From contig JACKDM010000006.1 of assembly GCA_020633515.1 (NCBI GenBank), positions 1 to 64,000 of the forward strand: a stretch of DNA of 64,000 nt. The letters are read 5' to 3'. The translations under genes were made by a program, and so were the position numbers. A model generated the notes under the pieces. It saw nothing but the letters and a program-made list of their open reading frames with translations. It was not told the DNA's origin and ran no database searches. This document shows, piece by piece, positions 45,973-55,062 of the stretch (position 1 is the first letter of the stretch; each line of letters opens with the position of its first letter). The stretch comes from Myxococcales bacterium (GTDB taxonomy: Bacteria > Myxococcota > Bradymonadia > UBA7976 > UBA1532).

Positions 45973-48249
45973 TCACCGACGTGAGCGACGACCCTCGCGC
46001 GCGATGGTGAGGAGCAAGCCGAGGAGGAGGAGGGGCATCGCCGGGAGGGGGGCGCCGGGCTGCGCCTGACACCCCGCGTCCCGGCTCGGGCAGCTTCGAA
46101 GATGATCCGCCATCGCGACGCTCGCGGACCGCGTCGCGGCGCAGAGCGCGCGGTCATCGCAGGCGTCGCCGCGTCCGTCGCGGTCGGCGTCGGCCTGGAG
46201 CGGATCGCTGACCGTCGGGCACACATCGTCGACGTCCGCGACGCCGTCCCCGTCGTCGTCGTCGTCGCACGCGTCCCCGCGCGCGTCGCCGTCGAGGTCG
46301 CTCTGCTCCGGGTTGGCTGCGAGCGGGCAGTTGTCGCCCTCGTCGGTGACGCCGTCCCCGTCGCTGTCGCGGGTGCGCACCACCGCCGCGGGCCGCGGCG
46401 CGTCGCACGGCGCGCCGGGACCCTCCACGTCGCCGAGGCCCACGCGCGCGCAGGCGCCCATGGCATCGAGCCAGCCATCGTCCTTCGGATCACAAACGTC
46501 GCCGCGCCCGTCACCGTCGCGATCGCGCTGGTCGGGGTTGGCGACGTCGGGGCAGTTGTCGTCGTGTCCGAGCCACCCGTCGCCGTCGTGATCCTCGCAG
46601 GCGTCACCGACGCCGTCGCCGTCCCGATCGCGCTGATCGGGGTTGGCGTGATCGGGGCAGTTGTCGACCAGCGCCGGCGGCGCCGCTGCCTGCGGCAAGC
46701 CATCGCCGTCCCGATCCGCGTCGCAGTCGTCGCCGATGAGGTCGCCGTCGAGGTCTCGCTGATCGGGGTTCGCTACACCGGGACAGTTGTCTTCGCCCGC
46801 ATCGGGACCCGGCCAGACGACGCGGATCAACCCATCCTCATCGTGCTCGTCGATGAAGGCGTCACCGTCGTTGTCGAAGAGATCCCGCGCCGCGGAGTCG
46901 CAGCCCGCCGCGCACTCCCCCTCCTCGTCGACCCGCCGGTCGCGATCGTCGTCGGCGAGGTTGGCGTCGACCCGGCAGAGTCCATCGTCGCCGCAGTCGT
47001 CGATCCCGTCACCGTCGGCGTCGCCGTCACACTCGTCGCCGATCCCATCGCCGTCGAGATCGCGCGGCGCGATCGCGTCGATCGAGAGCGCGCTGTAGAG
47101 CAGCGGGCAGAGGTCGATCTCGTTGGCGGGGATCCCGGGGCTCGGCGGCCAGCTCAAGCCGTCGTTGTCGGCGTCGGCGTCGCACACGTCCCCGAAGCCA
47201 TCGCCGTCGTAGTCATGCTGATCGGGGTTGTGTACATCGGCGCAGTTGTCGCGCAGCGCGACCCCGTCCCCATCCGGATCGTCGTCGCAGAGCGGGTCCT
47301 CGGGAGCGACGCAGTCATCGTAGACCCCGATCGGATCGGGCGCCGCGGCATAGGGCGCCTCGGGGCGGTGGTCGCCGTCGATGTCGGGCTCGACGAAGCA
47401 CGCCGGAGAGCACCCCGTCCCCGGGAGCGCCTCGGTGGCCGCGCAGCGACCGGGGCCGGCCGGCGCGACGCGATCGATCCCGCACCCCGCCGGCTGCCCG
47501 TCGCGCACCGCGTAACGGAAGACGCCCGGCTCGTCGACGTTGGAGAGCGCGCAGAGGTGCTGCGCGGCGCCCGACAACGAGCCCGGCCACATCCACCCCG
47601 GGCCGTTGGACCCTCGGCCCGCGTCGAAGCCGACGACCGGGTAGTTGCCCGCGTCGGGCCGCGACTCGACGAACTCGCAGCGGTGGTAGCGCATCTCGAC
47701 GTCGAAGTCGCCGGCGTCACCGACCGCCGTCAACACGAGCTGGGCCGAGAGGAAGCGCACCTCGGGGTGGTCGAGCGGCCGGTTGGGCATCAAGTGCCAG
47801 GTCGCCACGAGCCGCCCCGGCGAATGAGACCCCTCGTGAGGGCTCAGCGCGTGGAAGACGAACCACCCCGGCTGGTCGGGCGCGAGGTCGAAGACCCGCG
47901 CGGCCGCTTCGAGGACATGGATCCGGGCCACTCTCCCCTCGGCGCGGGGCAGCGGGTCGCCGATGTAACAGCACGAGACGCCGCCGAGGCTCAGGACGCC
48001 GGTGTGGTTGAGATAGACCCGCTCCGACCGCGTGCCATACAGCCGCAGCCCGCCGGGGAAAGCCTCCCGGATGTCGAGCGAATCGTCGCCGGTGTCGATC
48101 TCACCGAGATCGAGCGGGCCGCCGAGCCCATCGACGAGCGCCGCGCCTCCCTGCGCGCCGGCTCGCCCGGCGCCCAAGGCGCCGATGAAGGCAGTGACGA
48201 TGAGAGCGGCGCGTGCCCGAGCGGGGAGACGGGCACCCATCGCGGTCAC
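45973..48249 (-). CDS. secreted nidogen-like/TSP3-repeat protein with MYXO-CTERM-like tail
   Basis: A 758-residue exported protein. A signal peptide is followed by a nidogen-like domain (about 45-250: RVYLNHTGVLSLGG, WFVFHALSPHEGSHSPG). Then come calcium-binding thrombospondin type 3 repeats (DPDGDGVALRDNCADVHNPDQ, DRDGDGVGDACEDHDGDGW and others). The last 35 residues have the order Gly-Cys, Pro/Ala spacer, hydrophobic stretch (MPLLLLGLLLTIA), Arg-rich end, as in MYXO-CTERM sorting signals. GTG 48249 overlaps the previous stop (GTGA); ATG 48240 is the alternative. Probably anchored at the cell surface. It forms an operon with the next TSP3 gene. Confidence 0.85.
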   Translation of the reverse strand: MTAMGARLPARARAALIVTAFIGALGAGRAGAQGGAALVDGLGGPLDLGEIDTGDDSLDIREAFPGGLRLYGTRSERVYLNHTGVLSLGGVSCCYIGDPLPRAEGRVARIHVLEAAARVFDLAPDQPGWFVFHALSPHEGSHSPGRLVATWHLMPNRPLDHPEVRFLSAQLVLTAVGDAGDFDVEMRYHRCEFVESRPDAGNYPVVGFDAGRGSNGPGWMWPGSLSGAAQHLCALSNVDEPGVFRYAVRDGQPAGCGIDRVAPAGPGRCAATEALPGTGCSPACFVEPDIDGDHRPEAPYAAAPDPIGVYDDCVAPEDPLCDDDPDGDGVALRDNCADVHNPDQHDYDGDGFGDVCDADADNDGLSWPPSPGIPANEIDLCPLLYSALSIDAIAPRDLDGDGIGDECDGDADGDGIDDCGDDGLCRVDANLADDDRDRRVDEEGECAAGCDSAARDLFDNDGDAFIDEHDEDGLIRVVWPGPDAGEDNCPGVANPDQRDLDGDLIGDDCDADRDGDGLPQAAAPPALVDNCPDHANPDQRDRDGDGVGDACEDHDGDGWLGHDDNCPDVANPDQRDRDGDGRGDVCDPKDDGWLDAMGACARVGLGDVEGPGAPCDAPRPAAVVRTRDSDGDGVTDEGDNCPLAANPEQSDLDGDARGDACDDDDDGDGVADVDDVCPTVSDPLQADADRDGRGDACDDRALCAATRSASVAMADHLRSCPSRDAGCQAQPGAPLPAMPLLLLGLLLTIAREGRRSRR

Positions 48250-49739
48250 CACGCCCGCTCGGGGACGGGGAAGGACGCCTGCTCATCGAAGCCACAGGCG
48301 CCGGCGAGCGCGCCGTCGAGCACCCGGCACGGGCCGATCGAGCGCGCGAGCGTCTCGGGGTCGCACGCGTCCCCCTCGCCGTCGCCATCGTGGTCCGCCT
48401 GGAGGGGATCGGGTGACAGCGGACAGAGATCGATCCGATCGGCGACGCCGTCACCATCGGCGTCGGACTCGAAGCCACGGAGGACGGCAGGCATCTTGAC
48501 CGATGGCATGAGGTCGCACCGATCGCCGAGCCCGTCCCCGTCCCGGTCGCCCTGACCCGCGTCGGCGACCCATGGACAGCGGTCGAAGCGGTGGCCGCCG
48601 AAGTCGAGCGTCGGGATGCGATCACCGTCGGGGTCGGGATCACAGGCGTCGCCCCGCCCGTCGCCGTCGAGGTCGAACTGCGCGGGGTTCGGCGCGCGCG
48701 GGCAGTTGTCGCGGTAATCGACCCACCCGTCCCCGTCGTCGTCGACATCGCAGGCGTCTCCCTGCCCGTCGGCGTCGGCGTCGCGCTGATCGCCGTTGGC
48801 GACGAAGCGGCAGTTGTCGATCTCGTCGCGGAGCCAGTCCCCGTCATCGTCACCGTCGCACTCATTGCCGTCGCCGTCGCCGTCGGGGTCTTCCTGCCGA
48901 GGGTTGAAGACATCGGGGCAGTTGTCGGCGCTGCGCCAGCCGTCGCCATCATCGTCGCCGACGACCCGCCCGTCTTCATCGAGCTCGATCTCCCACCAAC
49001 CGTGCACCGTCTCTCCCCCCGACTCATCCGGTGCCAGATCACTCGTCCTCCCGAGCAGTATCTTCGCGCGCCCCCACAATGGCAAGCCCTCGACATCGGG
49101 CAACAATTCGTACGCCGTGCGTCGATCGCCGTCCCGCCACACGAGCCCCGCCCGCGGCACATGACTCGCCAACGCGCTCGGCAGGGTCCCTGTCGGGAGC
49201 TGCTCGTAGCGGAAGACCACCCGCCGGAGCTTGTCTCCCGCGAGGTGCAGGTCGACGGCGAACGTCGCCGTCCCCCCCTCGGCCGGGCAGCCACGCAGCG
49301 GGAAGTCGATCCATCGAACGGAGAGCAGGTCGGGCTCCTCGGCGCGCCATTGCAGCGACCCGGGGGGCGAGCCATCGGGGCAGGGGGTGCCCGGTGATTG
49401 CAGCGGGAACCAGAAGGGCGCGACGACGAACGGCACGTCGCCCGGGGCCGCGTCGACGAGCGGCGACCCGGGCGCACTCTCCCCGTCGGCCGGGAGGCGG
49501 CGGTCGAAGACGAGGCGGCCGTCGTGCTGCACCCTCATCATCGTGTACGGGGTCTGGCCGACCTCGAAGTCGGCCGCGAAGGCGGCGCCGCCACCCAGGT
49601 CGACGAGCGTGAATCGGATGGCTTCGCCCGGAGGGATCTCGTCTCCGTCTCGGGGCACCTCCGCCGCGAGCGCAGGTGTCATGAAGGCGAGCAGCATCAG
49701 TGAACAGATGCGAGCATTCGAAGGCGGCCAACGGAGCAT
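48246..49739 (-). CDS. secreted TSP3-repeat protein
   Basis: A 497-residue exported protein with signal peptide (MLLAFMTPALAAE). Residues 35-260 are a beta-rich N-terminal domain (AIRFTLVDLGGGAAFAADFE, GRLVFDRRLP, FVVAPFWFP) built like the nidogen-type part of its neighbour. Residues 285-460 are TSP3 repeats (DDDGDGWRSADNCPDVFNPRQ, DADADGQGDACDVDDDGDGW). No C-terminal anchor was found, so it may be held by the co-encoded MYXO-CTERM protein. First gene of the pair, facing the kinase across a 325-bp gap. Confidence 0.8.
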   Translation of the reverse strand: MLRWPPSNARICSLMLLAFMTPALAAEVPRDGDEIPPGEAIRFTLVDLGGGAAFAADFEVGQTPYTMMRVQHDGRLVFDRRLPADGESAPGSPLVDAAPGDVPFVVAPFWFPLQSPGTPCPDGSPPGSLQWRAEEPDLLSVRWIDFPLRGCPAEGGTATFAVDLHLAGDKLRRVVFRYEQLPTGTLPSALASHVPRAGLVWRDGDRRTAYELLPDVEGLPLWGRAKILLGRTSDLAPDESGGETVHGWWEIELDEDGRVVGDDDGDGWRSADNCPDVFNPRQEDPDGDGDGNECDGDDDGDWLRDEIDNCRFVANGDQRDADADGQGDACDVDDDGDGWVDYRDNCPRAPNPAQFDLDGDGRGDACDPDPDGDRIPTLDFGGHRFDRCPWVADAGQGDRDGDGLGDRCDLMPSVKMPAVLRGFESDADGDGVADRIDLCPLSPDPLQADHDGDGEGDACDPETLARSIGPCRVLDGALAGACGFDEQASFPVPERAW

Positions 49740-50064
49740 GGTACTACCCTTCGAGCCATGGCCGATGCACGAGAGGCACGGTAGTCGGCGCCTGCCACCC
49801 TGTCAACAAGCTGTTGTCAGGGTCTCCCTCACCTCCAGCGGCCTCCACGAGGCCGATTCTGCTTCGATTTCCTTCATCTCCTCTCCATCCTTCTGCGTTT
49901 TCTGCCATCTTCGGTGGGATGGAAAATGACACTGGCTGGAATGGAATACCGAAAGCAGTCTTCCGATCGATGTCGGCGCTCGGCCGGCCGGCGCGGATGA
50001 CTGCTTGCAGGCACGTCGCCATCATGAGATGCTGCCACATCTGGCGCTCGCGAAGGTGGACGGC
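49740..50064. other. divergent intergenic region between TSP3 genes and the kinase gene
   Basis: One of the lowest-GC stretches of the window. It holds a small inverted repeat CAACA-AGC-TGTTG (49804-49816), near the start of the minus gene, and A/T-rich runs at 49860-49965. It probably carries promoters for both directions, but no pair of boxes stands out. AAGGTGGA (50053-50060) is the ribosome-binding site of the kinase. No gene seen. Confidence 0.4.
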
Positions 50065-52037
50065 ATGGCTTCAGGTGAGCGTCTGTCAGGAGCTCTCGCG
50101 CACCGTGGACCCCCACCGCTGGCCTGCTGTCCGCTCTGCGGGGGCGTCGGCGCCATCGCTTCCCCCTGTCGGGTCCCGGCGTGCCGCCGCCTCGGGCTGC
50201 ATTGCCTGCCTGCCTGTCATCTCCCCGAGCGCGCGTTCGATCCGCGCTCCGAGGTCGGGCGCCTGCTCGGTGGCAAGTACCTGCTCGTCGATCGCATCGG
50301 CGGCGGGGGTGGGGGTCGGGTCTTCCTCGCGTTGCAGCAGCCGATCGGGCTGCGGACGGCGGTCAAGCTCCTGCATGGCGCGCCGGACCCGCTCTCGTCG
50401 CCCGAGCGCCTGCGCCTCGAAGCGCGCGCGCTCGCGGGGGTGAACCACCCCAACGTCGTGCGGTTGCTCGATTTCGGGGAGGCCGAGGAGACGGTCTGGC
50501 TGGTGATGGAGCTCGTCGAGGGCGGCTGCACCCTCGCCGACGCGCTCCTCGAAGGGCTCGATCCGGTCGAGGGGCATCGCATCCTGACCGAGGTGTGCCA
50601 CGGCCTCGACGCCGCGCATGCGCAGGGCGTGGTGCATCGCGACGTCAAGCCGAGCAACATCCTCCTCCAGCCGCTCCCGGGCCGGCCGCCGCTGACCCGC
50701 CTCGCCGACTTCGGGCTCGCCCGGTTCCTGGGCGACGATCGCACGACCGCGCTCGCGGCGGGGACGCCGCGGTACATGGCGCCCGAGCAGGGGCGTCGAC
50801 GAGGCATCGGTCCGTGGACCGACTGGTACGCCGTCGGGATCATGGCGTGCGAGGCGCTCCTCGGTCGCTACCCGTTCGGCGAGGGCACGCCCTTCGACGT
50901 GATGCGACGCAAGTGCTCGCCGACGTTCGATCCGGTCGCGGCGCTCGGCGTCGAGCTCGGCGAGGCGACCGCCGCGTTCCTGCGCGGGATCCTCTCGCCC
51001 CGCGTCGGGCTTCGCCCCGAGAGCGTCGCCGATGTGCGCCGGGGCCTCGATGCCATGCTCGCCGAGCGGGCGGTGGCGCGCAGCGCGGGCGACGCCGCGG
51101 GCGGCACGCTGGTCGACGCCTCGCCGGTCGCCCTCGCCTCGGTCGATCTCTCCCTCGTCGAACCCTCCCTGGTCGAGGGGCCCATCGAGGGCGCGGATCA
51201 CGCCGGCGGAGGGGATGCGCGGCCATCACCGCCGGGCGGCGGCGGGTCGTCGGGCGCGGCGCCGCCCGGGGTCGTGCAGCCGCCGACGGCGCGCGCGCTG
51301 CGGCCCTGGGGGGCGCTCGGGATGGGCTTGCTGCTCGTCGCGGTCGGGGTGGCGAGCCAGGTGAGCGTGGTGGACGGACCCGCGGGCCGGCGGGTGATCG
51401 ACGCTGGCCTCGGCGTGAGCGCGCGGGTCGACACGGGGGACCCGCGCGGCGCGTCGGCGGGTGAAGGGCTGCTGGCGGCCGGTCGGGTGACGGCGACCCG
51501 GGGAGCCGGGGACGAATGGGCCGATGAGCCCCGGGCCACCGAGCCCGAGGCCGCCACGCCCCGGCCCGCCGCGCCCGAGGCTGCCGAGCCTCGGCTCGCC
51601 GAACCCCGGCCTGCCGAGCCCGAGCCAGCCGAGCCCGAGCCAGCCGAACCCGAGCCAGCCGAACCCGAGCCAGCCGAACCCGAGCCAGCCGAACCCGAGC
51701 CAGCCGAACCCGAGCCAGCCGAACCAGCCGAACCGAGCCAGCGCCGCGGCCCGCCGAATCCAGGCCGGACGAAGCCGGGGCCGCGGCGCCCCGGAGCGGG
51801 CGAGCCCGACCGCCGCGGCGCGTCGCGACGAGCGGCCGCTCGACCGGCGCCCCCGACGACCACCACGCGGCCGCGCGCGTGCCCTCCCCTCCCCTCGCCG
51901 GACGCCGACCCGCCCCGCGTCCGGCACCGGACCGCGCGGCGGCGCCCGACCCGCCGCCCGCGGGGGCCGCCGAGCGCGCGCCGACCGGCGAGGCGGCGTT
52001 CGACCTCGAAGCGGCCGGGCGGGAGTTCTTCGAGTGA
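50065..52037 (+). CDS. Hanks-type Ser/Thr protein kinase with N-terminal Cys cluster; C-terminal frame shifted
   Basis: Membrane-anchored eukaryote-like kinase. An N-terminal zinc-ribbon-like segment has paired cysteines (CCPLC and three later Cys; 21-51). The kinase domain (71-335) has glycine loop IGGGGGGRV, Lys101 in AVKLL, HRDVKPSN (191-198), DFGLAR (215-220) and GTPRYMAPEQ. One membrane span lies at about 416-436, then a Pro-Ala-Glu repeat linker. The start frame stays open to 52332, but a neighbouring frame ends PTGEAAFDLEAAGREFFE at TGA 52035-52037, which overlaps the next gene's GTG 52034. That overlap marks the true end and implies a one-base loss between 51740 and 51950. ATG 50065 follows AAGGTGGA. 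Confidence 0.85.
51612..51735 (+). repeat. Pro-Ala-Glu repeat in the kinase extracellular linker
   Basis: About eight near-identical 15-bp units (GAGCCAGCCGAACCC) encode Pro-Glu-Pro-Ala-Glu repeats. They form a stiff spacer after the kinase membrane span. Near-perfect DNA identity between units points to recent expansion. Confidence 0.85.
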
Positions 52038-53215
52038 ACGGCGGCGGGTGGCGGCTCATCTGGGCGCGGATCGCCTGCCTCGGGGTCGCGCTCGCCGCGC
52101 CGTCCGCTCGCGCGAGCCCCGCGACGCTCTCGCGGGCGCAGGTCGAAGAGACCGTGCAGGTCGCCGCCGCGCACTTCAAGAGCGAGCGCCCGGCCGAGGC
52201 GCTCACGCTCCTCGAGGCGCTCGTCGTGCGGCTCGGCCCCGACGAGCGCCGCCGTCATCCGCTCATCGACGTGATGATCGGTCGCTGTCTCTCGCGACTC
52301 GGGCGATCGACCGAGGCGCTCGATGCCTTTGATCGGGCGCTGGGGTGGGCGGCGCCGGGGACGGTGGCGCACCAGCGCGCGGCGCGCTATCGCGCCGAGC
52401 TGCTCGCGATGGCCTTCGGGGCGGCGCGGGTCGAGTGCGGGCCAGCGGTCGAGCGGGTGCGGCTGGTCGAGCGGGGCGAGACGCGCGCCTGCCCGGCGTC
52501 GTGGCCCGCGCTGCCCGTCGGAGAGTGGACCTTCGAGGGCCTGCCCCCGCGGCCGGGCCTCGGCGCCGTGCGACAGGCGGTCACCGCGGGGCGCGAGGCG
52601 CGGCTGCGGCTGCCGGCGGCGGGAGACCAGCCGGGCTCCGGTCGGGCCGAGGCGGGCGAGGCCGCGGGCGCGTGGCGGCTCGGCCTCCGCCTCGGCGCGG
52701 GGCTCGCCACCATCGCCGGCCGCAACGACGTCGTGGTCGAGACGTGGAGCGGGCTCGGCTGGCGCGCCGCCCTCGCCGTCGAGGCGCCGATCTCGGCGCG
52801 GATCGGCTGGGCGGTCGAGGGCGGGCTCGCGGGCGCGGAGATGGGCTACTCGGTCGCGGGGGCGTCACCCGGCGCGCGGTGGACGCTGCGGTGGCTGATG
52901 GTCGACGCCGCGGCGCTGCTCCGCGTGTGCTGGCCGGGTGACGGTCGGGCGCTGTGCGCGGTGCCCGGGATCGGCGGCGGATGGCTGGTGAACGCGACGG
53001 AGTCCGGGCAGGGGAGCGAGCGCTCGGTCGAGGCGGGGCGAGACGCGCTCCACGTCGAGCTGCGGCTCGGCGCCGACGCGCGCTTCTCGGTGGCCGGCGT
53101 CGAGCTCGTCGCCGGGGTCCACGGGGCGTGGAGCCCATGGCCCGGCGCGCTCGAGTTCGCGAACGGCTCGCTGGCGGCGGCGCGCGGCTGGCTCGAGCTC
53201 GGCGTGCTCTACTGA
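52034..53215 (+). CDS. secreted TPR/outer-membrane barrel-like protein
   Basis: A 393-residue exported protein from GTG 52034. Signal peptide to about residue 27 (LGVALAAPSARA). Two TPR-like helices follow (TVQVAAAHFKSERPAEALTL, IGRCLSRLGRSTEALDAFDR). A short beta domain covers 125-200. The C-terminal half consists of alternating strands (WRLGLRLGAGLATIAG, GWRAALAVEAPISARIGWAV, VELRLGADARFSVAGVE) ending in LELGVLY, typical of small outer-membrane barrels. Translational coupling to the kinase suggests it is a partner or substrate of that signalling system, as often seen for TPR-kinase pairs in myxobacteria. Confidence 0.6.
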   Translation: MNGGGWRLIWARIACLGVALAAPSARASPATLSRAQVEETVQVAAAHFKSERPAEALTLLEALVVRLGPDERRRHPLIDVMIGRCLSRLGRSTEALDAFDRALGWAAPGTVAHQRAARYRAELLAMAFGAARVECGPAVERVRLVERGETRACPASWPALPVGEWTFEGLPPRPGLGAVRQAVTAGREARLRLPAAGDQPGSGRAEAGEAAGAWRLGLRLGAGLATIAGRNDVVVETWSGLGWRAALAVEAPISARIGWAVEGGLAGAEMGYSVAGASPGARWTLRWLMVDAAALLRVCWPGDGRALCAVPGIGGGWLVNATESGQGSERSVEAGRDALHVELRLGADARFSVAGVELVAGVHGAWSPWPGALEFANGSLAAARGWLELGVLY

Positions 53216-53279
53216 CCGCCCGGCTCGCGCCCGCCGAAGCGGTGGTCGCCTCACCCGACCCGGTGCTACCGTCCCCCGC

Positions 53280-55049
53280 ATGCGCACCCTCACCCTGCTC
53301 CTCCCCATCGCCCTCGCCGTCCTGCCCCTCGCGGCCTGTGACGACGGCGAGACCCTCGACCCCGACGCCGCCGCCGCCGACCGGGGCCCCATCACCGGCC
53401 GCGACATGCGCCCCGACCCCGAGCCCGAGCCCGACCTCGACGTGGCCCCCACCGAGGCCGACATCACCATCGAGCCCCGCGCGCTCACCCTGTTCGCCGA
53501 TCCCGGCGGCACCTCCGAGCCCGGCACCCTCACCCTCGGCAACGCCGGCAGCCTCCCGCTCCGCATCGAGCGCGTCACCATCCCCGACGCCATGAGCCCC
53601 TTCGCGCTCCAAGACCCGCCCGCGCTCCCCACCACCCTCGCCGCCGGCGAATCGCTCCCCGTCCGCATCACCTACACCCCCACCGGCCCCGACGAGGTCC
53701 GCGGCACCCTCACCATCACCAGCGACGACATCGACGAAGGCACCCTCACCCTCCCGCTCACCGGCCGCATCCGCCAGAGCTGCCTCCGCGCCATGCCCAG
53801 CAGCGTCAACGTCGGCGAGGTCGGCCTCGGCATGGAGAGCCCGCGCTTCCAGATCCGCGTCGTCAACTGCGGCGACCGCCCGATCGCGATCGGCGCCGTC
53901 ACCCTCGACGGCCCCGAAGACTTCCAGTTCGAGATCGAACAAGGCAGCGCCGACGCCACCCTCGCCCCCGGCGGCACCCTCGGCCTCGCCGCGTGGTATC
54001 GCAACACCGCCCTCGCCCCCGCCGCCGTCGCCGCCGCCACGCTCATCGTCGAGACCGACCTCCCCAGCGGCGCGCTCCGCGTCAACCTCACCGCCCGCGG
54101 CGGCGCCGGCCCCGCCTGCGCCGTCAGCATCACCCCCGCCCAGATCGACTACGACACGCTCCGCATCAGCCTCACCCGCGAGGTCGAGCTCATCGTCGCC
54201 AACGCCGGCTCCGAAGACTGCCCCGTCCGCAGCCTCACCGTCGAACCGCTCGCCGGCCCCGCCGAGAACACCTTCATCGTCGTCACCGGCCTCGGCGAGA
54301 CCCTGCCCGCCGCGAGCGAACAGACCATCGTCGTCGCCTACGCCCCCACCGTGCCCAACCCGCTCGGCGACCGCGCCGAGCTGCGGCTCTCCTACCACGA
54401 CCCCGTCCTCGACCAGAACCGCCGCGAGACCGCCTCCCTGCGCGGCGTCGCCGCCGAGGCGCTCATCGGCGCCGCGCCCGAGGCCGTCGGCTTCGGCCTC
54501 ACCACCCTCGGCTGCGCCTCGTGGATCCGCGGCGTGCGCGCCGCCAACGTCGGCTTCGTCCCGATCTGCGTCTCCGGCTACCGCTACGAAGGCGACGGCT
54601 GCGACCGCTTCATCGCCGAAGAGGAGCCCGAGATCGGCGACACCTGCGTCCCCCTCGTGCGCGACGAGGCCGTCAGCTTCTCCTGGCGCCACGAGCCCGC
54701 CGCCGCCGCCGACGAAGCCTGCACCCTCATCATCCAGAGCGACGCGCAGAACCACCCCGAGCTCGCCATCCCCCTCACCGGCACCGGCACCGACACCGCC
54801 GCCGTCGTCGACGAGCGCGTCGTCGGCGACCTCAACCGCCGCCAGGCCGCCTACTTCGAACTCGCCCGCCCCGCCCTCGAGGACTCGCTCCGCCTCTTCG
54901 TCGATGGCCGCGAGACCAACAACTTCGGCTACAGCCAACAGCGCAACGCGCTCGTCTTCCGCGCCAACAACCACCCCGCCGACGCAGGCGACATGATCCG
55001 CATCGAGTACGAAGCCGAGTGCTTCGCCACCGCCCGCGCCCCGCGCTGA
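53280..55049 (+). CDS. lipoprotein with ASH/choice-of-anchor D-type beta domains
   Basis: A 589-residue lipoprotein; signal LTLLLPIALAVLPLAACDDG (Cys20) then an acidic spacer. It contains at least three ASH-type Ig domains (LTLFADPGGTSEPGTLTLGN, then LAAGESLPVRITYTPTGPDE; SVNVGEVGLGMESPRFQIRV; AVGFGLTTLGCASWIRGVRA). Their hallmark is a strand pattern ending in a T-x-T-x-x-D-like edge. Disulfide-capable cysteines occur in each. The last 90 residues form another beta domain. Start ATG 53280 follows 64 bp of non-coding DNA. Surface or periplasmic structural role likely. Confidence 0.75.
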   Translation: MRTLTLLLPIALAVLPLAACDDGETLDPDAAAADRGPITGRDMRPDPEPEPDLDVAPTEADITIEPRALTLFADPGGTSEPGTLTLGNAGSLPLRIERVTIPDAMSPFALQDPPALPTTLAAGESLPVRITYTPTGPDEVRGTLTITSDDIDEGTLTLPLTGRIRQSCLRAMPSSVNVGEVGLGMESPRFQIRVVNCGDRPIAIGAVTLDGPEDFQFEIEQGSADATLAPGGTLGLAAWYRNTALAPAAVAAATLIVETDLPSGALRVNLTARGGAGPACAVSITPAQIDYDTLRISLTREVELIVANAGSEDCPVRSLTVEPLAGPAENTFIVVTGLGETLPAASEQTIVVAYAPTVPNPLGDRAELRLSYHDPVLDQNRRETASLRGVAAEALIGAAPEAVGFGLTTLGCASWIRGVRAANVGFVPICVSGYRYEGDGCDRFIAEEEPEIGDTCVPLVRDEAVSFSWRHEPAAAADEACTLIIQSDAQNHPELAIPLTGTGTDTAAVVDERVVGDLNRRQAAYFELARPALEDSLRLFVDGRETNNFGYSQQRNALVFRANNHPADAGDMIRIEYEAECFATARAPR

Positions 55050-55062
55050 TCGGCGCCGCCGT

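Noticed and set aside
49804..49816. Operator-like inverted repeat CAACA-AGC-TGTTG
   Set aside because: Only five base pairs of stem with a three-base loop, so not strong enough for a separate feature.
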